Origin: Albugo candida | Taxonomy: Eukaryota > Oomycota > Peronosporomycetes > Albuginales | Reading direction: 5' to 3' | DNA: 64,000 bases | Assembly: GCA_040437565.1 (NCBI GenBank) | Contig: JBDOQK010000027.1 | Coordinates: 347,696-411,695 of the forward strand | Shown here: one piece after another, positions 1-13,910 of the stretch | How positions within the stretch are numbered: the stretch's first letter is position 1 | Layout of the letters: each line of letters starts with the position of its first letter | Made by a program: the position numbers and the translations under genes | Notes under the pieces: model-generated | Seen by the model: only the letters and a program-made list of their open reading frames with translations | What the model was told of the DNA's origin: nothing | Database searches by the model: none

Positions 1-2
1 CA

Positions 3-3000
3 TCGTATCGTACTCTGATCACTGAAAGTGGAGGCCTGACACCACTGTTGCGCCTCATTGAACGAAAAGAGGAATGCGTCGATCACGAAATTCTCCCCGC
101 AATCTGTTCCCTCTCCTTTTTGGATGCGAATAAGCAGAACATCAGTCTCCACGCCATTCCGTTTCTCGTCGGAATGCTATCAAATTCCCATTCAGATGCA
201 CTCCGATGGACCTGCTGTACGATTGCAAATATGGCGGAAAGACTCGACCTACAGCCGCATTTGGTGACTGCAAATGTGATCCCGAGGCTTTGTCACATCC
301 TTCAGAATAAAGACGAACGCCTGCAAGCGGAAGCCGCTCGAGCTATCGGCAATGTAGCGATCCATTACGAGTACGCAATTCTTATACTTCAGCACCAAAT
401 TCTCCCAAATTTGCGTTTAATGCTTTCGGGAAAAGATGTCACATGTCAGCGGATGAGTGTGATGACACTTCACAATTTATCGTCAGCCACTGAGAATCAC
501 ATCAAAGTGTTTGGATGTATGACGGAATCTCATTCGGACACTTTATCGGTGCTATTATCGACGCTAAAAGAAGGCCTGAGCTCTCATTCCATGCAAGATC
601 ACGAGGTCATTGAGCACTGTCTATTGACAATCTCGAATCTCTCTGCCTCCACCATCACACATAGAGAAATCATGGAGTCTGCATTAGACTTACTGATTGC
701 TTACACAAAGCAAGGGGATATTAAATGTCGTCATTATGCCATTTTCGCTCTCGGGAATCTCTGTTTTAACACTGAAAACGTCGATCGACTCGTCCAGGCA
801 CATGTTGTCAAAATCATGATCACATATATGTTCCCGGGTGAATTACAAGTGCAGATTCAGGCTGTAGCAGCGATTCGAGCTCTGTGCGTCTCGGAAACAG
901 TGCGTCTTCAGACTGTGTCGGAGGGAGTGCTTCAGCCTTTGAATCTATCGGTTTGCTCGAATTCCACTGATTTGAAACGTGAGGCTGCAGCAGCGTTCGT
1001 TACGCTTACACACAGCGAAGAAATCAAAGTGAAAATGACAAAGGAAGGCTGCGTGACGTTGCTTCTGAGCCTGATGACCTGCAACGATCCTGAGACTCAA
1101 GTCTTTGCAATGACGGCAATAGCGAATATCGCAGAGATGACACAAGATTCTACGCACGATAGTATGATACAGGAAGGGCTTCTGACCGCATTAGGAGCGT
1201 CTACGGAGCCGTACCTCACACGACAAAGAAATCGATGTTTTGCATTACTTTCAATGAATTTGAGGCTGCACAGTGCTTTGATGAAAATGAACGCTTTGGG
1301 CGGTGTCGTCGCCTCGACGTCTGTCAACGTGGAAAACGCTTTGGAATGCTATCGATTTACATCCATTTTGATCGCCAATCTATCGATCAACGCAGCGTTC
1401 CACAGAGAACTGATCGAACAAGGCGGTGTGGAAGCTCTTTCAATCGCTTTACAACTCTTACGCGACACGGAACGTTTGGAAGCGGAACGAGTAAACGCAC
1501 AAAGAGAGATCGCAGCGGCACTCCGAAATCTTTCGTGTTCGCAATTCGCTCTCTCCAAAGACACTCTCACACTTTTACAGAAGCTGATGGAAGAAGAAGA
1601 CTATGAGACGCTTGAGAATGCGTGCATTGCCGTACGCGACCTGGCGACGTATCCACTCGCATTGACACCATTTCGATCCGTTAAAGGCGTCGAATCGCTT
1701 TTGAATCTCCTCAAGCGATTCACCTGCATCCAAGTGAAGCGTACAGCATGTCAAGCGCTGTACAACTTGTCATTACACAGTGAAATACAATCTGAAATCG
1801 TGCATTTCGAAGGGCTTCCGATACTTTTGGCGCTATTACAATTCGAAGACGCGAGTCTTTCCCATTCGACTTGCAGTGTGCTCGCAAATATCGCAGAAAA
1901 CCACGCAAATCGATCGAAAATGGCGCAACATGGCGTTTTTCAGCATCTGAAATTCGCATTACGTGTGGCAAACGAAACGCAACGTATGGAAATGGCTATC
2001 AGCGTCCAACAGGAAGCGATCCGTACAATCGCAAACATGGCAGTCGATGATACTGTCGCAGCCAAAGTCGTATCCACCGGCGCTTTGTATGTTCTCAGGG
2101 AAGCACTCGAGTCTCAGGACGCTCAAACACAGCGATGTGCCGCTTTAGCGCTCGCCAATCTCTCCGCAAATGAACAGACTATCCCGAAACTCATTCAAAA
2201 TGACGTGTTTCCTCTCTGTTTGTCGCTGCACAAACGATGCGATCGGATCGATGAGACAACGTATCATTTGCTCACATTGTTTACGAATGTCGCGAGTTCG
2301 AATTCTATTCCCATTGAGAAAGCGATTGAAATGCTAACAATTTTCATACATTCTCTGCAGCAATTCGATTGGGATGTACGTCGCATGGGAGCATTTGGAA
2401 TTGCCAATTTTGCAGCGCAAACGGAATTGCATTCGCTATTGCTTTCGTTCAGTGGGAAGGACGCTGCCACAGGCTCTGATGTCGCATTGATACGCTTATT
2501 GATGGATTTGATCGAGTGTGAAGATGTTTCTTGTCAGCGACATATCCTCTCTTCCATTCGCGGGCTTTGCTGTGACGAGAAAGCACGAAAGGCGTTGTAC
2601 GACGTTGGAGTCATTCCGATCTTATTTCGACTTTTAAAGAGCACAAGCGGCGACACACAGACGCAAGTATTCGCATCACTGATCAATTTATCGTCTTCAC
2701 GATTCATCGATCGACATGTCGACTTGATGATCAAAGTACTTGGAATCGATCGTTTGATTTCATTCCTTTGCACGCCGGAAATAGTCTGCAGGCTTTTTGG
2801 AGCGATTTCAATCAAAAGTGTCACAGCTGCACAACAGAAACGCTATCACGAGAGTGTTTTCACTTCGGGAGCGATACAGGCGCTTATCGAAACGCATTAC
2901 GATACAAACGATGATACATGTCGTTGCATTGCATTAGCGCTTTGTGATTTGTGCTGTATCGCGTCGGAATATCGTCAGACTGTGGTGTCTCAAGGCGGAA

Positions 3001-6000
3001 TTCCGTGCATATTGAAATTAGCGCTCGTCGAAGAAGAATCCGATCGCTCTGCTGCTATCGCCACAATACGACAGCTCTCTCAAGTTGCAGCATACAGAGA
3101 ATGTATCGCGTCGATCGGCTTGCATCCAATCTGTCGCGCCATTTCCGACATTCCTACGAGCAGCGAAATGGCTGAAAATGCGATTATAACGCTTTACGAG
3201 TACTCTCACGAGACAAAGTATCAGCAGCGAATCGCAGACGCTGTCGCGTATGGGGATCTATGGAGGATAGCTGCGTCGAATGTGCCTTTAGCAGAGGTTG
3301 CGTGTGGGATTGTAGCAAATATTTCCGAGCTTTCCACGATACACTCGCACTTACAAAGCCAACAGGAATTCAAAATGTTTTTCGACTTTGATGCGTTCAT
3401 TGTACGTCCATGCACCCCAAATGCGCTCGTGGAATCACTGTGCATTCTGAAGAACCTCGCGGCACATTCCGAAAACCATTCGACGATGCTGTCCCGAAAC
3501 CAACAGAGACTTTTGTATTGGGCTTTGGAGACCTCTTTTGACGTCGATGTGAGGCTGCAAGCGCTTTTGGGTTTGGCCAATTTCGCATGCAATCCTTTGG
3601 CACTCGAACGTCTGCTTTTCGATTTCGATTCGGATTTCTGCAGAATGCAATTGTTACTATCGCTTTTCGATGAAGAGAATCCCATTTTTATACAGCGAGT
3701 CGTAGCGGTGATAATTGGGAACGTTGCGGCTCTTTTGGGCTTTNNNNNNNNNNNNNNNNNNNNNNNNNNNNNNNNNNNNNNNNNNNNNNNNNNNNNNNNN
3801 NNNNNNNNNNNNNNNNNNNNNNNNNNNNNNNNNNNNNNNNNNNCTTTGGAGACCTCTTTTGACGTCGATGTGAGGCTGCAAGCGCTTTTGGGTTTGGCCA
3901 ATTTCGCATGCAATCCTTTGGCACTCGAACGTCTGCTTTTCGATTTCGATTCGGATTTCTGCAGAATGCAATTGTTACTATCGCTTTTCGATGAAGAGAA
4001 TCCCATTTTTATACAGCGAGTCGTAGCGGTGATAATTGGGAACGTTGCGGCTCTTTTGGGCTTTCAGGAGCTTCTCCTAAAAGCTGGCGCTAGTACCGCA
4101 CTTGTTGATGTGCTAAAACGGGAAAAAGACATGCCCTTACGTCATTGTGTCACGAATGTGTGTGTAAAACTCGCGCAACATTCCGAGCATTTGCGTCAAT
4201 TTGGTAATGTGATACAATCGCCAGAGATTTTCATCGATTTGATATGGGAAGCACAACGCGACAACGCGGACACTGAGCTGAGGAATACCGTCTTATTAAA
4301 TGCGATGCGAATGCTGCGATCGCTCTCTGAGCTCAAAGAGTGTTCAGTCGAAATGATGCGTTTACATGCTCACAAAGTAATTGACGTACTGATTTCTGCG
4401 TCTTGTTCTCGCGACTCGAAGCTACAGAGTGAGACGGTATTGTGTTGCTATCATCTCACTAAAAGCACTGTCAATCAGAAGCTTTTGGCGGATGGGAAAG
4501 TACTCCAAGTCATTCTTCCGCTCTGTGTATCGCCCAACGAACATATCGCTTGCTGCGCATGCGCTACTGTCGCTAATATCTCTCAATGTGAAGACACACA
4601 CGCGATATTGAGAGATAGTAATGTGATTCCTTTGGTCGTTCGAGCGATCAAAGAGAAGCGGCTTCCGGTTCTCAGAGAAGCTATTCGTTTAGTAGCAAAT
4701 TCGATAACAACAAATGAGTTTCAGACCTCTTTTATCGCCAAAGATGTCGTCAAAGTTTTGTTGGAAACGTCTTTGAACGGCGATGATGCGTGTCAGCTGC
4801 AGGCTTCTTTGGCTTTGTATCGCGTTAGTAGCAGTGGTACGCAGAGACTTTTGCTCACGGAATTTGCGATTGAAACACTGCATACACTTTTATTGTCGAC
4901 GAACGAAAGGGTTCAATCGCATGCGATCGGTACCCTCGGGAATCTCTCACTTGAAAATGGCGCCTTCCTCGTGGCAAACCATACAATCTCAGCGATCATT
5001 TGTATGCTACAACGTCGTCCTCTGTCTTGTTGTGACGATATGACAATCGCTGTGCTGAGGTCTTTGGCATTGGAATCGGAATTCAGTAATGTCTTTCACG
5101 AAAATGGAGGTCTTTTACCGCTTTGGAAGCGCTGTTGTGAGAGTACGGACAGAAGACTACTGCGACAGTGTGCAGGCCTTTTGATTCATTTCGCAGACGA
5201 TACGCAGCGATTTGTTCTGACACACTGGAAACAGTATGAAGATGCAATGGAAGCACTTCTACGGAACGCAATTGCGTTTGATGACATCCAAATCGCTCGA
5301 AATGTTGCTCAGAATTTGTGCATTCGGACATTTAAACCGGAAAATCACATCACTTTGCCACTGTATCGGTGTCTTATCGAATTGGTGTCGCTGCATGACG
5401 ACCATTGCGGGTCGTATGCAGCCCTGGCGATTGGCAATATCGCGGCTTCCAGGAAGGATCAGGCATTCATACTGCAATGTGGAGGCATACAATCGCTAGT
5501 GGCACTGCTCGATTCACAGTCTTCTTCTTGCCAGGAACACGCGGCTCGCGCGATAGCTCGCCTGGCTGCATACGAAGAGAATCAAGAGCGTTTATTCGAA
5601 GCTGAGGCGCACACGCAATTGATACAACTCCTCGATACCAAAAGCAGTAGTATTCGACTGCATGTTGTGATGGCTATCTGTAATCTCACTGCTCACGATC
5701 CCAAGAACACGGAGAGCATTGTGCAAGCGCACGCGATCTCTCTTCTGATCCAAACACTCGAAACCGGAGATTCGATGTGCAATAAAGCGGTCTGTAGGGC
5801 GCTTTGTAATCTCAGCACCGCAGTCGTTGAGAAATTGCATCTATTCATTGAAAAGGAAGACATTCGGAGCATTGTTCGTGTCGCAATTCGACCGACTCGG
5901 AAAACGTGTTTGCTCCTTTCCAATTTCGCAATGAATTTGAATGTTGCAACAGCGCTTGTCGATGCAAATGCCCTCGTTCCTGTCATCAGATTGCTCTCAT

Positions 6001-9000
6001 CCTCCTGCGTTAAAGATCAACGAACAGGGGCGCTGGCAATGTACAACATGTCGCGTGATCGCCAAAAGGAAGCCACGATTGCGGACAAAGTACTCGACTC
6101 GAATCTGATCCGTCTCGTTACTTCGTTGGATCCTTGGGTGAGTCTGTACGCGATCATGACACTAGGCAACGTTTCTTCCAGCTCTCATGTGCGTCAGCTT
6201 TGTGAAGAGAACGGAATTGGATCGGCTTTGATTACAATTATCAAAGAGAACAAAAAGGAGAAAGCTCGAGACACTACTCTCCGTATCGGTGACGCCGCAT
6301 GCATTACACTGTGCAATTTGGCGTACAGCTCTCACACGCAGAAAGAGATATTCCATCGGGAAGCGTTGGAAGCAATTCTGAGGCTTAAAGGCCGTCAGCG
6401 ATTGCAATGGATGATACTCTCCAATGTCGCTGCGGATAAGCGTAATCAGCGCATATTGTGGGAAGAAGGAGTGGTCCAAAGAGCAGTCGATGCAACAGAT
6501 TCGATCGACAAAGATATTCGATTGTATAGCACGCTGCTCATTGCCAATATCTCTGGAAACACGAATTATAGCGACATTCTTGGCGAAATAGGAGGCGTCA
6601 AGTGTTTGCTCGCATTGACGTGCTCTCAGGATCCCAATTTACAGACACTTGCGATATCAAGTCTTTGCTGTCTCTGCCAGTACTCACCTTCTAATCGACT
6701 GCTATTCATTCAGGCAAATGGACTCTCCTCACTCCTTATGGCTGCGAATGCGACGACGATCGAAACGCATCGACACGTAGCGGCTTTCTTTCTTATCCTT
6801 TCGCTAAAAGATGCGTTTCCGAATCAGCTCGCGAGACCTGACATCATTTCGACGTTGTTACAGCTTGCGAATTCAGCAGAGGAGCACGTCGCTTTCTACA
6901 GCTGTGGAGCTCTTGCAAACATATCGGAGCGCGTGGAGAATCATCATGCGTTTACAGGTATTCAGAAGCTTATTACGAGGCTCCTGCAGCATGAGAGCGC
7001 ACTCGTTGTGCGGGAGGCACTTTGGATGACTTGGAATTTGCTTTCCAATATATCGTATCAAAACGAGCTCATTGCTAACGGGTTCTGCGACCTCTTTCTC
7101 GTCGGTTTGAGATCAGATTCTGAATGTCAATATGTCACGGCACTCGCATTGGAAAAGCTTACGCGTAATGTCACTTCACATTCGACTTTTTTCTCGGGAA
7201 ATGGAGTCGTGACTTTGCTCCATTTGGCTCACTCGTCTGACGAGCAAACTCAATTGAAAAGTATTTCTGCGCTGCGGAATTTGGTTTGTAGTGAAGCGCA
7301 TGCTGTCGCGTTTGACACAAGCAAACACCTCGGGACTGTTGTTGCGTTACTTGAGCATGCGAATCCGATGATACAGAGAGCTACAGCTGAGATCGTACAT
7401 CGACTGAGCTTTCGATCAGAATGGAGGAAGGAGATCAGTGAAAAGGGCGTTCTCATTCTCGTAAAACGATGCGTTATCGATGTGATCAAAAGACGAGCTG
7501 AAGCAATTGATTGGGACTTTGCGTACGAGTGCGTCGGAGTTGTGGCCAACTACGCGGAAGATGCGTTCTATCAGACTGAAATGATGGACACAGATCTCGT
7601 GGGCGCGCTCATTCATTTGGTGAAAGCACTTTATGAAGAAAAGAGCGATTCTTGGGCCCTGGCGGACTGGATCGAGCAAGACGTAGCAAGAACACTGGCA
7701 CTTCTGTGCGGTAACGAGCTATTTCAGAAAGATATTTACGAGAAGGGAGTTTTGCAATGTCTCTTGATGCTCGCTGAATCTTTCGATGAGAAAACTCGAG
7801 GATTTGCGAGTTTGGGCATCCGATTGCTTGCGAGTAATGTCAAAGTATGCAAACACATTGCTAGCGGATCGCTTTCTCCATTCTTACAGCTGGCAGGAAG
7901 CGCTAATGTCGACCTCAAGCAGACCGCTAGTTTCGTACTTGCAAACTTGACAGTGAGTGAAGAGAACAAAGTGATTCTTGGAGGACATATCGATCGAATG
8001 ATTGAACTCTGTCACTGCACAGATGTACGCGTGCGACGATATGGCGTCTTCGCGTTGGCCAACATGTCGAGTGTCTTGCATCTCGAGTCTGACGCGCTTT
8101 GTGAGAGTGGAATTACAACGCTGTTGATGCTCTCCGNNNNNNNNNNNNNNNNNNNNNNNNNNNNNNNNNNNNNNNNNNNNNNNNNNNNNNNNNNNNNNNN
8201 NNNNNNNNNNNNNNNNNNNNNNNNNNNNNNNNNNNNCAGGAAGCGCTAATGTCGACCTCAAGCAGACCGCTAGTTTCGTACTTGCAAACTTGACAGTGAG
8301 TGAAGAGAACAAAGTGATTCTTGGAGGACATATCGATCGAATGATTGAACTCTGTCACTGCACAGATGTACGCGTGCGACGATATGGCGTCTTCGCGTTG
8401 GCCAACATGTCGAGTGTCTTGCATCTCGAGTCTGACGCGCTTTGTGAGAGTGGAATTACAACGCTGTTGATGCTCTCCGATGACGAGGAACTCAGTATCC
8501 GACGCGATGTGGCTCGAGCGTTTGTTCATCTCTCAAGGCACAAATCACTGTATGCAAAGCTGATTCCACGTGGAAATTCGATCCTATTCCCACTATCAAA
8601 GGCCTCTGATCTCGATACAAAACGATTCGCAACGCTGGCGATATGTAATTTCGCTTCTCGAATTTCCAAACACGAGAGAGCGCACTTGGCCACAGACCGA
8701 GACATTCAGTCATTGATTCATCTCGCACGATTCCACGACGTAGATGTTCAACGACATGTAGTCCTGGCGCTTGCAGGCTTCCTCATGGAGGCTCAGGATA
8801 AGCTTTTTATGATCGAGAAAGGCTTAGTAGGACCATTGATCGATTTTCTCCGATCGCCACATCCTCATGTTCAGTTATGCGGCAGCCTGGCGCTCAATTT
8901 GGTGGTATTGGGCACCGATGACGGTCTTAAAGTGGCAGTCATGGAGCAGAATGCCTTACCGCCACTTGGAGCTCTCGTGCATTCGGTCCATGTCGAGTGC

Positions 9001-9552
9001 GTGAAAAGCGCATTGTATTGTATCGGTACTTTGTGTGAGAACCGAATTGTTTTGAAAGCATTCGATGAGCACGATCTCACAAGTACGATCACCGATTTGG
9101 CTCGTCATTCCGATACGGAGATACAGCGAAGCTGTGGGTATATGCTCGCGTTGTGGGCAGAGCACGATTATGAGTTCCAGGAAGCTACGATAAACGCGAG
9201 TATATCGCTGGCAGAGGTCCAAGACAGAGAATGCCAGGATTATGCGTCTTTCATTCTCGCTCATCTATCATCGAATCGACAGTATCAGCCCTTGCTGCTT
9301 CGTGGCGGTGCGCTTGAACCTTTGGTCGCAATGGTGACAAATGAGCCATACCCCAAACATTACGCGGGTCTCGCATTGCTACAGCTTGCGGATAATTATG
9401 AGAATCACTTGCAGATTGTAGAAAAAGGAGGCGTCGAAGCGCTACTTCGTCTGGCAAGAATACGCTCACCAGACAAAGAGATTCAGTACAAAGCATCGAA
9501 AAGTCTTGGACAATTGGCAAAAAATGCCACAGAAGCGTTATCGATAAAGTGA
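3..9552 (+). CDS. Giant armadillo-repeat protein, 5' end outside window
   Basis: The frame is open from the left edge (upstream codons already read as an ARM helix), so the true start lies before base 1; TGA ends it at 9550-9552. Across the two assembly gaps (3744-3843 and 8137-8236) the direct copies must be collapsed; the frame then runs without a break for about 2,961 codons with no intron seen. The apparent frame change after 8236 disappears on collapse. The product is made almost entirely of ARM-type repeats of roughly 41 residues, with the recurring signature of A-x-x-L/I-x-N-L/I-S/A (for example LGNLCFNTENVDRL and ALGNLSLENG), followed by 'gaxxxL' turns. ARM superhelices are protein-binding scaffolds. 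No catalytic domain, signal peptide or membrane segment is evident in the visible part. No specific orthologue recognised. Confidence 0.9.
3523..4064. repeat. Assembly gap 3744-3843 flanked by a 221-bp exact copy
   Basis: Bases 3523-3743 reappear at 3844-4064 on either side of 100 N. Copy plus gap is 321 bp, a multiple of three, so the armadillo frame continues but gains about 107 spurious codons. Collapse to one copy. Confidence 0.93.
7894..8479. repeat. Assembly gap 8137-8236 flanked by a 243-bp exact copy
   Basis: Bases 7894-8136 reappear at 8237-8479. Copy plus gap is 343 bp, not a multiple of three, which creates a false frameshift in the armadillo gene. Joining 8136 to 8480 restores the frame. 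Confidence 0.93.
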
Positions 9553-9554
9553 TT

Positions 9555-10238
9555 TTTCTCCTCCTTTCAATCAAAAACAAAAGCGGACATTGACTGTCGA
9601 ATAGATATGTTGGATGGCCGTGCGCCACTGGTTTTGATGGAATGTAGAGATAGGATTCATCCAAGTTTGAGTGGGATCGAGTATCTCCGTTGGTCCGTGA
9701 CGCCTTCCGTAGCGGATTGAAGTGTCTGCGTATTTTCCAGCAATTCCATTTCGATTTTTGAGATATTCAGCTGACTTCCTGTGCTATTGGAACGCCGCAT
9801 CATTCTCTTTGTACGCTGCAGATAGCTCATTGGAGTCTGAAATTGCNNNNNNNNNNNNNNNNNNNNNNNNNNNNNNNNNNNNNNNNNNNNNNNNNNNNNN
9901 NNNNNNNNNNNNNNNNNNNNNNNNNNNNNNNNNNNNNNNNNNNNNNTTTCTCCTCCTTTCAATCAAAAACAAAAGCGGACATTGACTGTCGAATAGATAT
10001 GTTGGATGGCCGTGCGCCACTGGTTTTGATGGAATGTAGAGATAGGATTCATCCAAGTTTGAGTGGGATCGAGTATCTCCGTTGGTCCGTGACGCCTTCC
10101 GTAGCGGATTGAAGTGTCTGCGTATTTTCCAGCAATTCCATTTCGATTTTTGAGATATTCAGCTGACTTCCTGTGCTATTGGAACGCCGCATCATTCTCT
10201 TTGTACGCTGCAGATAGCTCATTGGAGTCTGAAATTGC
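9555..10238. repeat. Assembly gap 9847-9946 flanked by a 292-bp exact copy
   Basis: Bases 9555-9846 reappear at 9947-10238. The left copy duplicates the last exon of the kinase gene; collapsed, the armadillo stop and the kinase stop are about 100 bp apart, convergent. Confidence 0.92.
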
Positions 10239-12136
10239 ATTCAGTAAAGCACACGGAACAAATGCATACTTCATCTCACCTGTAGCATTTTCGTAAAGTC
10301 TTGATAACTAACTTTTCCATCATTGTCAGCGTCTGTGCGTCGAATCATTTCCTTGCACATTGCTCGGTCAAAGTGAGGTCCAAGTAGCCCTATCATTGCT
10401 GAGTGAGAGCATTCAAAACAATCGATTGTGTAGAATGGCATACCAAGTAGATCGTGATCCGTGACACTTTTGCTGTTATCGCGATCAAAGAGCCCAAAGG
10501 CCCGACGAGTGAAAAGATCGTTCGAAATGTCTTCGGGATTGAGTGTCGCTGCCACAAACTCCAGCAAGTTGACTCCATTCACACGTTGTTGATCGAGTCT
10601 GTCGGTAAACACATTAGTGTATCAATGTCGAGCGCTTTTGACAACGTACGATTGGAATATCTGCTCAACATCGAGGGAATAGCGCTGTAGCGACTCTGCA
10701 TGCTGCATCTCGTGCAAAGTCAGAATCCCATTGTGTGCCACATTCAGTTCGTTATACACTTCACAGTGTTGTCGTGTTCGCCCTGATGGCATACAGAAAG
10801 CCACTGCGACGAGTGCAGCACGATGAAATGCGCTATATTGGCAGAAGGCTTTCAATCTCGGTATGAAGACGTCGTACACTTGCATCTTGACTCGATGCGT
10901 ATCAGATCGGATCCAAGGATGGATAAGGACTTGAGACGCCGAATAGCGAGTGGTGGGATCGGGCTAAAACAATGGTCAGACGATACGTTTGGAAACGATC
11001 GGATTCGTACATTGAGAAGTTTCTTAATCAGAGATTTCGCTTCTGCGGATACATTAGTCCAAACTTCATCACTGAAGGAGTAATTGGCTTGAAGGATGTT
11101 CTCTACTAGCTCCTCCTCCGTGCTCCCAAAGAACGGAGCTTTGTTGCTCAAAAGCATAAACTACAGAGATACATAAAGTGAATCTGTTTGTGATATGTCT
11201 GATGCACCGCATACCATAATGACTCCGAGACTCCATAGATCACACGAGTGCGTGTAATTCCCTTCCAAAACCTCTGGCTATCCGTCCCATTGAGTCACAT
11301 CCCTAAAGCACAATGCAGACATACCGCCATATAAACGACAGAGCCGAGAATCTTTCGCATGGAGACTCCCATTTTGAATAATGTGCTCGCTCCAAAACTA
11401 TTTTCGTGCACAGTGAGAGTACGCTATAGACCTTGTGCAAACGCCTCGTACTCGCAAAGCTTGATTTCCAATTCAGGTTGGTCGGCGTCTTGTAAAAGTA
11501 TGTTTTCGAGCTTCAAATCGCGATGCTAAATGTACACACATTCAAAGAAGCCACCACGAAACTGCGAGGATCTGCTTACACAAATGAAACGAGAATGCAA
11601 GTATTGAATCACTGAAGCGAGCTTCCTGATAATCTCACGAGTGTAGTCTTCATCGTAAGCGTGTCCTATATCGACAATCAACAGCGATAGCAGCCTCACC
11701 TATGCAGTAAGCGTACCGCGTGTTTTCACCGTCTCCAATAGCTACAGATTTTCAAACAGACTCAGTTGGCTACAAAGTACAAAGAACGCGCCTTTACTAC
11801 CGTTCCAGAAGCAGCGAGCTCCATAATGATATAGAAATGACGATCGTCCTCAAAGGTTTCCAGCATGCGCACAATGTTGGGATGGTGGAGACCTCGTAAA
11901 ATATCGATCTCCTTCTCAAACTCACTTCGTTTGTGCCCAACAATGTTGATTGTTTTCATTGCATATAGCCTCTGCGTCTGTATATGCTCGACTTTTTCTA
12001 CAACACCGAAAGCTCCCTTCCCGAGATGGTCAACAATCCTGTACACTTGCAGCACAGGCTCTTTTCGATGCAAACAAAGATTCCGCTGGAAAAAGTTTGG
12101 TTGACCTAGGCCTTCCTTGCTGGAAACGCATCCCAT
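10049..12136 (-). CDS. Calcium-dependent protein kinase (CDPK-like), 10 exons
   Basis: A Ser/Thr kinase followed by EF-hands, 539 aa. Exons (minus strand): 12136-11801, 11741-11717, 11665-11580, 11525-11452, 11397-11325, 11277-11215, 11160-11011, 10963-10650, 10598-10280, 10228-10049; phases close exactly. The N-terminus MGCVSSK carries a myristoylation Gly2 and palmitoylation Cys3, predicting membrane attachment. Visible kinase motifs are glycine loop GKGAFGVV, Lys in YAMK, HRDLKLEN, DFG (formed only across the fourth intron), YMAPE, and DLWSLGV. The C-terminal half has four EF-hand positions: the first two are degenerate, the third is partial (DRDNSKSVTDHD), and only the fourth is near canonical (DADNDGKVSYQD). 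A basic Ser-rich tail of about 60 residues follows. Exon 2 is a 25-nt microexon. Calcium response through mainly EF3/EF4 is an inference. Confidence 0.9.
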
Positions 12137-12234
12137 TCTGAAGCCTTACAACGACAGCTGCAGGAAAAGTGGTGATAAACGCATTTCGATCAGTCTTGTG
12201 CTATTTCCGTGCGTAAACTGTCAAGGCTATTTTT

Positions 12235-13910
12235 GAAGGTCGATGGAATCACTTGGGTGTTTATTATTACTCTTTAGCGTCTACCTCTTACGATCCTCGT
12301 ACCAATCAATCGTCTTTGACAAGCCTTCCTCTAAGGGTGTAAATTCAAAGTCTGGCAATAAGGAGCGCAGTTTGGCGTTGCTGGCTGTTTTCTTGTATTG
12401 CCCATCTGATTTACTAGTGTCCATCACGATCTTCCCGGGAAGCTGAAATTTAGACGCAATCATCCGCGCAACACTTTCTATTGAGACTTCGTCGGCGACA
12501 TCGACAGAAAGGATGATAGGCTCTACGCTGTCATACTTTTCTAAAGCCCAAAGTAGAAGCTTGGCAAGATCCTCACTGAATATAAATTGTCGTAAAGGTT
12601 TCCCACTTCCCCACACAATGAGATCTTCATTCCGTTCCTTAGCAAGCGCGCATTTCTGGATCAATCCTGGAATGACATGACCATTCTCAATATCGAAATT
12701 ATCATGAGGTCCGTAGATATTTGTCGGTATTACAGCTGTGAATTTGCGGTTGTATTGATCAGCATAGCAATGATTGAGGGTATCAATCATCCGTTTGGCC
12801 ATAGCGTATCCCATATTCGATTCGTGCGGCTTCCCGTCGTGTAACATGGACTCATCAATTGGGTAGCTTGTTTTATCGGGAAAAATGCAAGTCGATAAAC
12901 ACGAAATTACTTTGCAAACATTCGCTTTGTGGGCGCAATAGAGTACTGAGTCGTTCATGGCAACATTATCTCGAAAAAAATCCACTTTATGCGCCATATT
13001 TCGATACAATCCTCCCGTCATCNNNNNNNNNNNNNNNNNNNNNNNNNNNNNNNNNNNNNNNNNNNNNNNNNNNNNNNNNNNNNNNNNNNNNNNNNNNNNN
13101 NNNNNNNNNNNNNNNNNNNNNNGAAGGTCGATGGAATCACTTGGGTGTTTATTATTACTCTTTAGCGTCTACCTCTTACGATCCTCGTACCAATCAATCG
13201 TCTTTGACAAGCCTTCCTCTAAGGGTGTAAATTCAAAGTCTGGCAATAAGGAGCGCAGTTTGGCGTTGCTGGCTGTTTTCTTGTATTGCCCATCTGATTT
13301 ACTAGTGTCCATCACGATCTTCCCGGGAAGCTGAAATTTAGACGCAATCATCCGCGCAACACTTTCTATTGAGACTTCGTCGGCGACATCGACAGAAAGG
13401 ATGATAGGCTCTACGCTGTCATACTTTTCTAAAGCCCAAAGTAGAAGCTTGGCAAGATCCTCACTGAATATAAATTGTCGTAAAGGTTTCCCACTTCCCC
13501 ACACAATGAGATCTTCATTCCGTTCCTTAGCAAGCGCGCATTTCTGGATCAATCCTGGAATGACATGACCATTCTCAATATCGAAATTATCATGAGGTCC
13601 GTAGATATTTGTCGGTATTACAGCTGTGAATTTGCGGTTGTATTGATCAGCATAGCAATGATTGAGGGTATCAATCATCCGTTTGGCCATAGCGTATCCC
13701 ATATTCGATTCGTGCGGCTTCCCGTCGTGTAACATGGACTCATCAATTGGGTAGCTTGTTTTATCGGGAAAAATGCAAGTCGATAAACACGAAATTACTT
13801 TGCAAACATTCGCTTTGTGGGCGCAATAGAGTACTGAGTCGTTCATGGCAACATTATCTCGAAAAAAATCCACTTTATGCGCCATATTTCGATACAATCC
13901 TCCCGTCATC
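12235..13910. repeat. Assembly gap 13023-13122 flanked by a 788-bp exact copy
   Basis: Bases 12235-13022 reappear at 13123-13910. The left copy is a truncated duplicate (12281-13021) of the GDP-fucose synthase 3' part; it is not a second gene. On collapse the synthase stop lies about 140 bp from the kinase start. Confidence 0.94.

Noticed and set aside
8137-8480. A frameshift splitting the armadillo gene in two
   Set aside because: The phase change equals the length of the duplicated flank plus 100 N; collapsing restores one frame.
11398-11460. A kinase lacking the DFG motif (reads CEYEAF)
   Set aside because: The odd residues come from reading into an intron; splicing 11452 to 11397 gives KLCDFG.
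12281-13021. A second, truncated GDP-fucose synthase gene
   Set aside because: Identical to the intact gene over the 788-bp copy that flanks an N gap; it is an assembly artefact.
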